Positions 44,615-56,300 of a stretch of 64,000 nt of DNA are shown here, piece after piece (within the stretch, counting starts at the first letter, position 1; every line of letters begins with the position of its first letter). Source of the DNA: Rhizophagus irregularis (lineage: Eukaryota > Glomeromycota > Glomeromycetes > Glomerales > Glomeraceae); contig NC_089450.1 of the NCBI RefSeq assembly GCF_026210795.1, positions 3,100,001-3,164,000 on the forward strand, read 5' to 3'. Both the position numbers and the translations under genes were made by a program. The notes under the pieces are model-generated. The model did no database searches, had not been told where the DNA came from, and saw only the letters and a list, made by a program, of their open reading frames with translations.

Positions 44615-47511
44615 GTTTTCTGATATTAAAACTCAAATTTATGTATATAGTCCGTTGATTACTATATATCAATTTTTTTTAATCGTTAGCTTAAGAAAAT
44701 TATCCATATATATATATATATTTTCAATAGTAAAAATCGTGTGAAAAAAATTGGCTAAAGAATTCTTTTTCGAATTCTAAGAATTTCGCACAAAGTTCCC
44801 ATGAAAGAAAATTCTAAAAAACTAATCTAGAATTTTATTTTAGAAATACGAGAATTCTTTCGAGAAAGATAGTACAGTTGTGCAGGTGTAATGTTTGTAA
44901 TGATGTGCATGATTGTTGATTTATTCCAATAAAGTATTATTCAGGTATTGGTAATTGTAAAATTTCACTAACTCAAAAAAGAAAAAAAAAAATTAATACT
45001 GAGTTTGGACTTTGGAATATCATCAATGAATATACTATACTACTTTAGTTCTATGACGATCACGAATAACAGACAAATAGCCTTTTCCTATCTGTCGTAC
45101 TCTCTAAAATAGTGTTACAATTTTTTTTTATGACCCATAGACTCCCAGTTAAACGATCATCAACACACTAGTAAAGTGTACTCTTTTTGGTTGTAAATTA
45201 TAGATTTAGGAATAAGAATAATGAATCCTAAATCTAAGAGTATAACTCCCTCCTTATGAATCGATGGCCTATATTTTCATTTTTTTCATGCACTCAACAT
45301 ATTACGCAATATTTACGCAAAAAATAAAAATTATAAAAAAATTTTTTTTTTTATGTGTTGCTCAATATATAATATATTTACGCAAAAATAAAATTAAAAA
45401 ATTTTACGTATTACTCAAAATATACTGTATTACATAATATAAAATTTATCAATTTATAAAAAATAAAAAAAAAACGTGTTACCGCAATATAAAATTTATT
45501 TTTTTCATAAAAATTTTACGCGTTACTCAAAATTAATATATTTCGCAATTTTTTTCATAAAAATTTTACGCGTTACTCAATCAATATATTTTGCAATATT
45601 TTCGCTTTACTCAATCAAATTTCATAATTTACATAAAATAAATGAATCAAATAAATTTGGTTTCTGGAATTTGTAATGAAAATAAAAAACTGGAATAAAT
45701 CTATGCAAAAAAATTTTTGTTTCGCAAATTTTATTTGGCTGTTCCAATTTCCATAAAGGTATAAATGAATAATTACAAAAAGGCAATACATGATCAGATG
45801 ATGTGGCTATAATACATATAATACAAATATTATACGTTAATCAAAATCCAAATATGTAAGTTGTTTATTTGTTATGATAATTTTTTTTCACACCGTTTAA
45901 TTAAAAAAAAAAAAGGTTTAGCGTCTTTGGTAACTCTAGAATCTAACGTTAAGGGTAGAGTATTACTTCATCATATATGCAAAATGTCCAAAGTTTCATA
46001 ATACCAATTTTCAGCAAAATATGAAATCCTGTAATAATAAACATAAAGGGATAAAATTATATGGTTAGAAGCCATTGTTCTGAACTTAATTTTTTTTTAA
46101 TTTAAAATATTTATTCGAAAAAAAATTTTGAGAACCCTTCAAATGAAACTTAAAAAAAGCTGGCGCCATATTATTTCTGGTTAATGGCTAGTTTAATTAA
46201 AAAATACAAATTGTCAAAATTGAAATGTAAAATAATTAAAAATAATTTCTATTTTTAAACAAAGAAAATAGGAAAAAAAAAACTTTCAAAAAAAAAACTT
46301 CTACACATTATACACGTTAAAGAGGACGAAATAATGAATGGTCAAGAAAATATTGATAAATAACATCATTGATATTAATGGAACTCAAAATATAAACTTC
46401 TTTGTAATGCATTATTGAGGAGTTTGAAGTAAACTTAGATACCGAATGTCCACCTTGAACTCCGTATTAAAAGCGGTAATTTAACGATACACATCTTCTG
46501 TTAAACATTAATCTGAGTTTCACAGAAAAATGTTACATTTAACAAGCGTAATTTTTTTTAATAAGACACCTTCTTATTTCTTTGTATTACTTTTTACGCA
46601 GAATACACACATAATTTCGATCAATACAAGAAGTCTATTATAGTTTAAAATTTGACTTATTTAACAGGTAATGCAATCCATGCATATTCTGGACAAATAT
46701 AAATTTTAATTAGCCAATTGAATTATTGAACGAGTGAATAGTATATCATTAAAAGTTGTACAATAAATATATTTGAAATTTTCATGCATGATATTTTGCT
46801 GCTGATTGTGCACATGACCAAAATTTAACGTTAATATGTAATCAAATAAATGGATTTTGAAGAATACGAGACCAGATGATAAAGAAAAATACAAATATAC
46901 ATAAACCGACTTTGCAATTTAATAACTTACTTTTGATACAAATCAATTAAAGAAACGGAAGAAAATAGATAAAAATTTGTTGAAGAGAATTATTACTAGA
47001 CTTTCCATCCTTTAATACAAATAATCCTTCAATATTTATTGATTTTTATTCAATAGTTTAACATTTATTTAAACCCTTTAATTCAAACCAATGCTGAATT
47101 ATTATGTTTAGAGGAGTTTGACTCATAATATTATTATTTTTTTTCTTCGTTATTATGCTATTATGCTTTTTTTTTTATTAAAAGGAAGGTTTTTCGGTGT
47201 ACATAACAAATATTCATTTTAAAAATAATATATAATTTAGTTATTGCAAATAAAATCAAAGATAATATTTTAATCAAAACATAACACGACACGTATACTC
47301 CAGAATAAATAAAATTATTTTTAATTGTAAATAGAGTTTTCATGCGTCATTTATTATTTTAAGGCGTTTTCTTTGAACTCCGTTGATTTAGCACAAAATG
47401 TAAAACAATAAAGTTGTATCGTTTGTTTTTCAGATTTAATCAATCTATTCATCTATTATCTATACTACAAATTCAAAGCTCAAATTATTTTACACAAAAG
47501 AATTGCTTTGA
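44615..47511. other. Intergenic with degenerate tandem repeat
   Basis: At about 45290-45620 a unit containing TTTTACGCGTTACTCAA and ATATTTCGCAATATTT recurs roughly every 50-60 bases with much decay. The rest is AT-rich with no supported gene. Confidence 0.5.
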
Positions 47512-47926
47512 TAGGGATTGGAATCGATTCTAAAAATCGAATTAATCGAAAATCCGATTATCGAATAAAAAATTCGAAATTATAGTGCCAGCCAGAATTA
47601 CGAAATTATAAATTACGTGACATCGGATCTTTATAAAGTTTTAATTCCGACCGGAATTATAATCTTGGCCAGAGTATTCGTCGATCACTGATTATTCGTG
47701 CAATAAACGTTTTATTTTAAATGCAAAATCATAAAATTTAACAAACAAATTGTTCATATGTTAAATTTGTGATCATTGGAAATTTTCCTGCCACAAATTT
47801 AATGATGCACAATCAATTAATCGAAATCGAAAATCGAATTTTAGGATCGAAATTTGAGAAACGATTAATCGCGATTAGTCGATTCTAAAATCGATTCTAA
47901 TTATGGGGAATCGATTCCAATCCCTA
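47512..47926. mobile_element. hAT-type MITE, copy 2 (415 bp)
   Basis: Perfect 19-base terminal inverted repeats, TAGGGATTGGAATCGATTC (47512-47530) and its complement (47908-47926), with AATCGAT clusters just inside. GCTTTGA flanks both sides (47505-47511 and 47927-47933), a 7-bp perfect target duplication. The interior has a CCGACCGGAATT / GGCCAG motif shared with other repeats here. It is the younger relative of 6817-7516. Confidence 0.9.
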
Positions 47927-48322
47927 GCTTTGAAGTATGAAATAAATTATGTAAGACGAAATTAAATAATAAAATGACATGGAATTGACAAAATATTATT
48001 GCTTCATTGCCATAAAATATTCAATTAAGTTTATTAAAAATGATATTTAATTAATTACTATGTACAAATTAATAACAAATAATAATCATTTAATAGCAAA
48101 ATTATTTTTTAAAAAAAAGTTAAAATTATTAAACAGTGAATTTTTTTAAGTTTCTTGTTCTCCGTTAAAAATAAATTCTCTGCTAGCTGGTTAGTTTCGT
48201 GGGCGCGGTTTGTGTCGATCTTCACCATATAAGGAATAAGTGACATTTAAGTGTCACTGATCACGTGCAGTCACGAGTTCAAAAACATTAAGTATCTGAG
48301 GGACTTAGTTTTTTTTAGTGCC

Positions 48323-49547
48323 GAATATATGAGAAAAACTCTTTCTCCTTTCCGTCTGGAATTTTATATTCCGCAGTAATATTATAAAGATTAACCCTTA
48401 AAAACCTTTATATGCTAAAGAGCGTACATAGGTGAGCCCTTTCTGGGCTCGGCGGAAAGGCGAGGTTTGATACCTTACCAGACTACACTCTTTTACACCC
48501 TTATGAACGAAAAAAACTCGGACTTCAACCTTATTCTCAACCCTCCCAACTACGAAAAGATTCTTTTCGGCTTTAGAGAAGAGCGTCTTTTACACAACAA
48601 ATTTTTTGTCTTTCAACTAAGGTTCTCCAACCCAGAAAATATTCTTAAAAAGAAGATAACTTCTTTACACCAAGTCTCTTTACACCACTTGGAACTTTGG
48701 ATAGAAGACTCTTTCGTCCAAACTGACGACCACTCTTGCTTCGAATTCTTGGCGTTGGCATGGTCTCGTGCTCAGCAAGACAATTTTCCTTTTTTGGATA
48801 CATGCAACGTGTATTTTAATTACAAAGATATCCAAACTACACCAATTAAAACTCACGCTACACTAACCAAAATTTTCCTTATCGGGATTAACCTTCACGT
48901 TGACAAGAATCTTCCAGATATTTGGGCAAGACAGTCACGTGATATAGATAAAATTTTTTCTAAGGATGATATATATTCCTTATGGCGTTGGTTATTATTT
49001 CATGACACTTCTGGTTTAAATAAAGGCTCAGGAGTTACCATCATGATTACTGACAAAATAGCAAAAGATTTACAACATACAGAATTTCTCGAAGGACGTA
49101 TCATCAATCTCATCTTCGGTTTTAAGAAATCAAATTAACTGAACGTGACTTGCTGCTACTTACCACCTAGCCCTAAGATAGACATTACCAAATTTAAAAT
49201 CAGCGCTATTTGCGTCAATAGATTTATTTTTTTATTTTTTTTCTTATTTGTTTTTTTTGTTTTTATATAGATATACAATAGTTCTATAAACATATGTCTT
49301 TGACATTAGATAGTTTATTTTTATTTTTTTTTACGTTTCCACTAGTGCTATTAGGCGGGTGTTCTTGGGAAAGTTCTTGGATCTGACTCGTGTTCACCTA
49401 TATCCATAGAGGACAGAATTCGTCACGCTTCGGGGTGGCTTGACGTGTAGTGATAGAATTACATATAGACTCATTTTTATGCTGTCAGCGTAATTGAATC
49501 TACCGTTTCGCTTTTCTGTTTTTTAAAAATTAAAAATAAAAATAAAA
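48323..49547 (+). mobile_element. Internally deleted LINE with perfect 17-bp target duplications
   Basis: TAGTTTTTTTTAGTGCC occurs exactly at 48306-48322 and 49548-49564. Between them lie a GC-richer leader, an open reading frame (48503-49138), a 3' untranslated region and an A/T tail TTTTAAAAATTAAAAATAAA. The open frame ends within an endonuclease-like domain and no reverse transcriptase follows, so the copy lost its middle. It was inserted into the MITE at 48194-49612. Confidence 0.85.
48503..49138 (+). CDS. LINE protein fragment, start of apurinic-type endonuclease
   Basis: From ATG 48503 the frame gives 211 residues (MNEKNSDFNLILNPPNYEK...). The C-terminal part has IFLIGINLHVDKNLPDIW, RWLLFHDTSGLNKGSGVTIM and EGRIINLIFGFKK, the pattern seen in the exonuclease/endonuclease/phosphatase domain of non-LTR retrotransposons (GVxIxI...GRxIxLxF). 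The TAA at 49136 is followed in the same frame by TCCYLPPSPKIDITKF, the next strand of such a domain, so the stop is probably a secondary mutation. Codons end in C more often than in host genes. No cysteine-rich RNA-binding or reverse transcriptase part is present. It is not expected to be functional. Confidence 0.65.
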   Translation: MNEKNSDFNLILNPPNYEKILFGFREERLLHNKFFVFQLRFSNPENILKKKITSLHQVSLHHLELWIEDSFVQTDDHSCFEFLALAWSRAQQDNFPFLDTCNVYFNYKDIQTTPIKTHATLTKIFLIGINLHVDKNLPDIWARQSRDIDKIFSKDDIYSLWRWLLFHDTSGLNKGSGVTIMITDKIAKDLQHTEFLEGRIINLIFGFKKSN

Positions 49548-49947
49548 TAGTTTTTTTTAGTGCCAAAAATTTATTTGTCACCCCATGACACAAAAAACCA
49601 CGCCCACAAAACTTGGGTGCGACTTCACAGTCAAATGATATTTCTAGTGTTTCTTGACCACTATTTTGAAGTTTCTCACACGCTGCTTACAAAGTATTTT
49701 CAACACTAATATTTGCTGCCTGCCATAAAACCTTGAAAAATTCTTCCTGTTTATTAAAATATTGCTGAGGTCCACTTTGTCTTGTAATTCCTAACAATGT
49801 TAACATAGATCGCAATTCTTCTCTATTAACACCTCAAACCAAAGCAGTATCTGCAAAATATTTGGAAAAATCATCTTCTGGTCTTTCGTTATGATATTCA
49901 ATTTCATTATAACACAATAAGCATTTACTTGTAACGCAAACTCCGAT

Positions 49948-50891
49948 TTAAAGTTTCAATATTGTTAGTTAAAAGATATTTCTCTCAATTATTATTATAT
50001 TGAAATACTATTTATTCAGAAATGATTAAAAACAGAATACTATGAAAATCCAAATTTCAAAATATAGCGTCTAGATTACTATATTGTATAGTAAATTTGT
50101 TAAGAAATAAGCCAGGCTGTTTATTCCTGAGTTTGACGAAATGAAAGTATAAACTGACTGAGCTACAGCAAATAATGAGCAATTGGAAAGTCCAATGAGC
50201 ACCATGCGGCTAAAACCTTTGTTTAATAAAACTTTTTGTAAAAAAATATGTAACTAAAATAGTAATTTGAGACGAGTATAAGTAGCTTTTAAGCAAATAT
50301 ATGTAACAATGCCACCCTTAATATTGTTCAAGTTTTAATCAAGTGATAAGATCCAAGTCATCTAAATTATAAAGGTTAGAATTTCTAGATAGATCTTATA
50401 AATTCAACATACTTTACTAATATTATTTAATGATTATTATTGAACTCAAATACAATATTACTGGTATCTACTCTATATTCTAAATTGTAAAGACGAAAAA
50501 TCAAAGATATTTCACTAGTTACTTGTAATAGTAAAATGAGCACATGAGTGATACATGTCGATAATTGAAAATTCTTAGAAAATGATCCAATTTTATAAAC
50601 ATAAAAATTTATTTATTTTAAAATGAAGATGAAAATAAAAGTAATTTAATGATTGATTTTCGACGTAAACAATCTTATTTTTTAAGGGTTGATTATTTAA
50701 CCGCTTTGGTTAATTAACTGAGTTACTCATTTTTCGAAGAAATTCATTAAATTTTTTGAAAAGAACTGAATAAAATCCAAACTGTTTCTAATTTTTTTTA
50801 TGAAAATATTAATAATATATTATTATTAACTATTATTGAATAATTATTAATTTATTATCATGATATATTATGATAGAGAATGTCAAAATTT
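49948..50891. other. Intergenic, nothing recognised
   Basis: AT-rich sequence; no gene or clear repeat. Confidence 0.4.
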
Positions 50892-51297
50892 CACCAGTGG
50901 TGATTGCGATTTTCACCATTCCGATTTTTTAAATTTTATAAGATTAATATTATATTAAATAATTAATTTAATTAATTACACATATTAAACAGTATCCTAT
51001 ATGTAAATTTACGAGATTTGTCTAAGGTCAAAAAGGCTGTTTTTCAGATAATTTTTGAGAAAACATAAAAATTTTGATATTTTAATTTTTTCACTTTATT
51101 TTAATTTTTTTTTTTTTTTTTGACAAAAATTTTAAAATTTGTCATGGTTAACATCAAATCAATATTTGTTAACATATTTATTATTTAAATTTTAGTGATC
51201 AGTATTTTTTAACTCTGGTCAAAATTATAAACCGGCATTTTAAATTCCAACTAAATTATAATTTTTGGTCAGAATTAAGTGGTGATCACCACCGGTG
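50892..51297. mobile_element. MITE-like element with CACCRGTGGTGAT ends (406 bp)
   Basis: CACCAGTGGTGAT at 50892-50904 faces ATCACCACCGGTG at 51285-51297 (12 of 13 pair). Further inside, CTGGTCAAAATTATAA and TTTTTGGTCAGAATTAAG show the GGTCAGAATTA motif also present near 16079, 47590 and 59030. No target duplication is evident. Confidence 0.5.
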
Positions 51298-52621
51298 AGG
51301 TTTAGAAATAAACCATCAAATGCCAAAAATAAATATATTTAAAAGTTCAGTGTTTTTTTGACTCACGCTTTTATTGGTTAATTTGAATTATATATGTGGC
51401 AAAAAGATGGAACTCTGTCTCTGTAATTGGAATTACATTACATCGTCAATGGTTAATTTTTATTAAGTAATGATGAATGATGTTTAAAAGTACTATATTG
51501 ATTATATCACTATAAAAATAATTCCCTAAAGGGGATGATCAAAATTGGATGCGAGAGTTTGATGCATAACCTTAAAAATCTTACAATAGCTGATTAACGG
51601 ATTATAAGGATATTCAATAGGAAGTGATAGAAAAGCATTCATGACGTAATTTATCACGTGAAGCTGCGGTCTTCAACCTCAATTTTAACTTTATAGTCAT
51701 ACTCTTGAATAAAAGTATCTAAACTTGACGGAAACTGGGCACAACTTGGAATTGCATGGGCTCTACCTAACAACAGGTCTATCATAAGCGTCTTTTTGAA
51801 TGATAGACAAATTCTGAAATGAATATTAACGCCAGATTTATTGCATTTTTTTTTTTCAAAAAAAAAAAATTAAATAATTAATTAAGGCTGTAATACAGAA
51901 ATAATCGTTATACGAAATAAGTCTTAATTAGGAATATTAAAAAATTGTACACAAATATTTACACTTCTTTAAATTAAAATACATTTTCACAAAGAAAAAA
52001 AGAACAAAAGAATTTTATGAATGGAAAAAAAAAATAGCTTCGCCAAAATAAGGGGTTAATACTTAAAAGGAACATTTTGAAAAGAGTAAGTAAGTAAATG
52101 AAAATGAATGAAAATGATAGTACCAAATTAAGCCTCATAATGGGTCTTATTTAGTTTACCGAAAAAGGAAAGTTATGAATGAAAATAATGAAAATCAAAT
52201 GGCACCAAATATAGCATTTCTATTCAACAAAGTTAAAGTTATAATGAAACTATTTACAGTATTGACATTTTCGGAGCCATTTAATAAATAAATTATATGA
52301 TAGGATTGTCCTTAATCATTTTAACTTTAACTGCAGGTTCGGATACAATATGATCGGCACAAAATTATAGTAATCCCGAAAGTTAAAGAAATTAGCCAAA
52401 TTAAAATAACCGAATTTATTAAATTCAACACACTTACAAACTACATAAGATTTTTTCATACGAACTAGACAAATTTTGGGCCAAACGTGAATATAAAAAA
52501 AAAGAGACTTAACATATCAAAAAAGTAAAATAAGATAAAATAAAATAAAATAAAAACAAAAACAAAAATGAAATACATAAAATATAAAATATATGAATAA
52601 ACAAATAAAATACGATATAAT
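51298..52621. other. Intergenic, start of duplication copy B
   Basis: No gene. From 52041 the sequence is homologous to 3441 onward (3' flank of the duplicated kinase). Confidence 0.5.
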
Positions 52622-54327
52622 TCAATAATTTGACAAGTGACAATCCGCAAAGTCATCTTCATTTTCTTCATTTTTTAATTCTTCTGCTATTTTAGTTTCT
52701 TCATTTTCACTTTCTTCAGAATTAGAATTATCGATATTATTAAGCTCTAAAATTACTTGACTAGCATCTGGTCTTTCGTCAGGTTCATGTCGCCAACATT
52801 CTAGAATAAATTTGTTAACCATAATTGAAGAAATAAAAATGATAAAATAATTTTATACTTACGTTGATAAAGTCTAATAAATTTAACATTTGTGTTTGAA
52901 ATAGGTTCTTCTCTTAAGCCATTAAGAATGTCTAACGTAATAGAAGCATAATCTTTTCTTTTTTCAAAATTGTAAGGAGAGGAACAACTTGTTAATTGCC
53001 AGAATATTACTCCCATACTAAATATGTCGGATTTTTTCGTTAAATTATATGGAATTTTTGGATCAAGAAATTTAGGATCCACATAAGGTATTACACCAAA
53101 TACTTCGGTATCAACATCCGATTCTTGTAGACATGAACGTCCAAAATCTGCTAATTTTATTGTATGCCCATGAATTAAGATATTATTGGGATGCTAAATA
53201 TAAAGAGGAATGTTCAAATAATTAATTATTATAATAGATAAATTGTGAAATAATATAATTATTCAAACTTACAATATCTCGATGAATGATATCATTGTCA
53301 TGTAAACATAAGATTGCACTTGCAATTTCTTTAGCAAATTTCAATTGAATTTCCGGCTTAAACGTTATAGCGTTGTTTAAATATTCTCCTAATGTTCCGC
53401 CATCCGCATACTCAAGAACAAGCAAATAATTTATTTCACCTAAAAGATAAAAAAAGTATATATACAAGTACTTAAATAAACTATTACCTATAATACTATT
53501 AACATATATTTATCACTTGCCTTTTATGACTCCAAAAAATTTAATTATATTTGGGTGAAAGTCAACTATTTTCATTAGATTAATCTAAAAAAAAAAAGAA
53601 AAGATGATAAATTGGTTTATAATTTTCTAAATTATTAGTCTAAAAACAGACCTCATTAATAATTTCTTTTCCTGCAGAAAGTTTAGTAATTTTCTTAATT
53701 GCAAATTTTGATGTAGTATTTTTCCAATACGCAGCGTAAACTGCAGCAGATCCTCCAGATCCAATTTCAAAAAGAATCTTAAAATCCTGATGGTCATAAT
53801 GACGATAATCTTTGAGTAGGAACTGTATAATGAATATCGAATATTAATCAGATTGCGCAACAGAATATTCTCATTTCTTCCGGTCAAAAGATTCCCTTTT
53901 TGGGAATAGACCGTGCGAAAAAAAAAACCATTGTGTTTCGAAAGTTCTTTCGAAATTCTTCTCCTTTTTGGGTTTACAGGACTGAATTTGGCTATTCCTC
54001 TTTTGATAGCTGGTTCGGAGTCGTTATTTGGATTTCTTTTAACTAGAAACTTATGCTTCTTTAAAGTTTTCGTCAATAGGCGGTCTTTAAGTTTTTCTTG
54101 TACCTTTAAGCTTTTGGCACAATTTTTTAAGCTCTTATTTTTATAAATGATACTATAAATGATACTTCAACGTTTTGTCAGCAACAGGTATCTATAAAGT
54201 TTTTCTATTTTTAGACTTACTCAAAATTAATCTGAGTAAGTTTTGTTGGCTTAGAACAAAGTAAAAGGACCAGAATAAAAGCCAGCGATATCCTTATATA
54301 TAGCGGAATTTAAATTATGTAAATCGC
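52041..54327. repeat. Segmental duplication, copy B
   Basis: Same orientation and gene content as 3441-5855, 48.6 kb away. Introns and upstream sequence are conserved as well as exons. Differences include small indels, a shorter last exon and a changed splice donor. Confidence 0.85.
52622..54076 (-). CDS. Protein kinase (tyrosine-kinase-like family), duplicate copy B
   Basis: The kinase exons on the minus strand are 53822-53652, 53584-53521, 53439-53273, 53193-52863 and 52800-52622 (912 bases, in frame). Motifs match copy A: GSGGSAAV, FAIKK, HRD with HPNN, ADFG and YVDPKFL; the tail ends DCHLSNY but is three codons shorter. Intron 2 begins AAAAG-GCAAGTG, a GC donor, where copy A has GTACGTG. 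Upstream, an open exon-like stretch (from about 54160 to 53911) encodes LKDRLLTKTLKKHKFLVKRN and SPVNPKRRRISKELSKHNGF; joined at GTCTAT (53910) to the acceptor ATTATACAG before 53822 it stays in frame. No ATG is obvious in this exon, so the true start may be further upstream. This copy appears more complete than copy A and may be the functional one. Confidence 0.85.
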
Positions 54328-54716
54328 AAAAAGTGCATTACGATTTTAAAATGAAAATCAATTTTGTATTATCATTTGAATTTTATAATTTGACAGTTAC
54401 ACGATCATTCACAATAACAAAGGCTTGGTTGTTGCTTATTTCAGGAATGGTATATCTAAAACTTAATTAACCTTTTTAAATTAACTATTTTTGTATAAAC
54501 TTATCATTTAGTCGGAAATAAGTTTACTATCGGCGAACAAGCCAATTTTTCTTAACGTATTTTTTAAAAACTTAGTTTAATTACTTCATTTTTGTTTATT
54601 TTAAAGTAACTAAAAGTAAAAAATTAAATAAGATGTCAATTTTATACATTATTCATCCGTTCGGTATATAGAAAACATGTTATGTATACGCCGGATACGT
54701 GGTTATGGACATTTTG

Positions 54717-54971
54717 CAGAAAGCCATTTCACCAAAGGACGTTTCACCGAAAAATAGGGCCAATATTACGCAGCATTATGAATAACTCAGGCGAGGTCAG
54801 CCTGGTGCGTGACATTTTCTTTCCAGACGATTTCAATATCCACAATACTATCCAAGGATATTGCATAATCGAAAGTTGTATAGGTTGTTTATAGTTATTG
54901 CCTTCTTCATAATTATCGTCACTCAGGCCAGAGATTATTTTTCGGCGAAATGGCTTTCGGCAAAATGTTCC
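54717..54971. mobile_element. MITE with GGACATTTTGC-AGAAAGCC ends (255 bp)
   Basis: The left arm GGACATTTTGCAGAAAGCCA faces the right arm TGGCTTTCGGCAAAATGTTCC, and both go on through TTTCRCC...GAAAAATA. Inside the arms the unit GGAC(A/G)TTTYRCCRAA is itself repeated. The body is GC-richer than its surroundings. Target duplication is unclear. Confidence 0.7.
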
Positions 54972-56300
54972 GATACTCGCATACGTACATATTACATTAT
55001 GACTTTATCTATTATATAATAAAATGTACGCGCGTACTGTTTAAAAATCATATGACCGTACATTTATTTTCTAAGAAGAAACAAAAAGAAAAATAAACAC
55101 GATTTGCTTATCATTCTTGATATACACTTATAAAAAAGTACTTACTATTTCATAAATATTCAAACTAACTTGATAAAACACTGATATTTAAGTAATTCTA
55201 TATTTTCTGAACAATTTTACTTAGCCTAGTTATTTTATTTAGTCAAAGTACTAAAATTAAGCCATAAAATTATAAAACAAATGCGGCACAGTAAGTTCAT
55301 TAAAAAAATATTCATTGTTTTCAAATATTTAAGCAATATTAATAAAAAATTATTATTACAATAATATTTGGTTTTTTTCATACTTTTTAAATAACTCTAT
55401 TCAATCTCTCAAGTCCTGTTTCATTTAATTAAAGTGTTAATTAATATTATAAAATTTTAAATTGTTAATTGATCACTTTTTGGGAACTTAAATGAGCAAA
55501 ATGTTTTGCCAGATAAAATATCCGGCATCACTCAATTAAATTATCATGTGATCAAAATCAAAATTGAGTACTTTGATCGGCTTATTGAACGGTTAACCTT
55601 GGTCACCTTATTTTTCGTACAATAAAATAATTTTCTTGGCAAGTAAGCAATACCATAAAAGTATAGTAAACTTTTTGAGGGCGCATATTAAAACTTTACT
55701 AGGCACCAGATACGTTAAACAAGCGATCAAACATTTTTGTTGTTCGGAAAGTTCGGGTTGTTGATCAGGTCACGCAATTTCATCAGCCAATAATTATCAA
55801 CTCAAAACCCGATCAAAATTTCGATTGAACAGGCCATATTAACCAATTCCCATTATCCATCCAGTTATTAGATATAATTTGATGATATAAATAATAGTTA
55901 TTCGGCACGAAGTGCTATATATTGGGTAAATCAAATTTGATTGGTTGATCAGAAGGAGCCCAAGATCAACTGATTCCGATATTATCACGTGATTTATGAT
56001 TAGTAATTTATAATAAATAAATTAAACTATTTTTATACTTTTATGTTTATTAATCAAACTATTTTTAACCATTTTTTTTTTACGAAACAATTTCTTTCTC
56101 ACGTAATTTTCTCTACTAAACATTAAATATTTTTAAATAAATTTCAATGGAAACTCATAATTTTAATGTGTTTTTATAAATTTATTAAATTGCAACTTTT
56201 ATATGGTATTTTTCAATACTAATTTTTGTCAAATATAATATATTCAGTCTTATTTTAAGCCCACAGCTGATGAACTTGCAAGAGCACAGCAAAAAATCGT
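54972..56300. other. Intergenic, nothing recognised
   Basis: AT-rich; a CACGTGAT site at 55986. No gene. Confidence 0.4.

Larger units (their letters stand above)
48194..49612. mobile_element. MITE, GTTTTGTGG family, copy 2, interrupted by a LINE
   Basis: The left part 48194-48322 begins GTTTCGTGGGCGCGGTTTGT, and the right part 49565-49612 ends ACAAAAAACCACGCCCACAA followed by AAC, its inverted repeat. Without the inserted element and one target copy the MITE is about 177 bases, matching the 180-base copy at 2399-2578, with the shared inner TGACAAATA and CACGTG. The flanks are TTA (48191-48193) and TTG (49613-49615), a 3-bp target with one change. It is inserted in the transposase-like fragment on the minus strand. 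Confidence 0.8.
48146..49947 (-). pseudogene. Transposase-like coding fragment split by nested insertions
   Basis: On the minus strand 49947-49613 reads GVCVTSKCLLCYNEIEYHN, then ERPEDDFSKYFADTALV, stop, NREELRSMLTLLGITRQSGP, FFKVLWQAANISVENTL, stop, and ACEKLQNSGQETLEISFDC. The coding stops at the MITE edge 49612. On the far side of the insertions 48193-48146 resumes with ASREFIFNGEQET before a stop. Two internal stops and a frame change show it was already decayed or decayed later. The Cys-rich start and the ISFDC...REFIF block resemble a highly repeated, probably transposon-encoded family of related fungi; I cannot name the superfamily with certainty. Confidence 0.55.

Noticed and set aside
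52465-52671. 68-codon minus-strand frame
   Set aside because: Runs over AAAATAAAATAAA repeats in the 3' flank of the kinase; low complexity.
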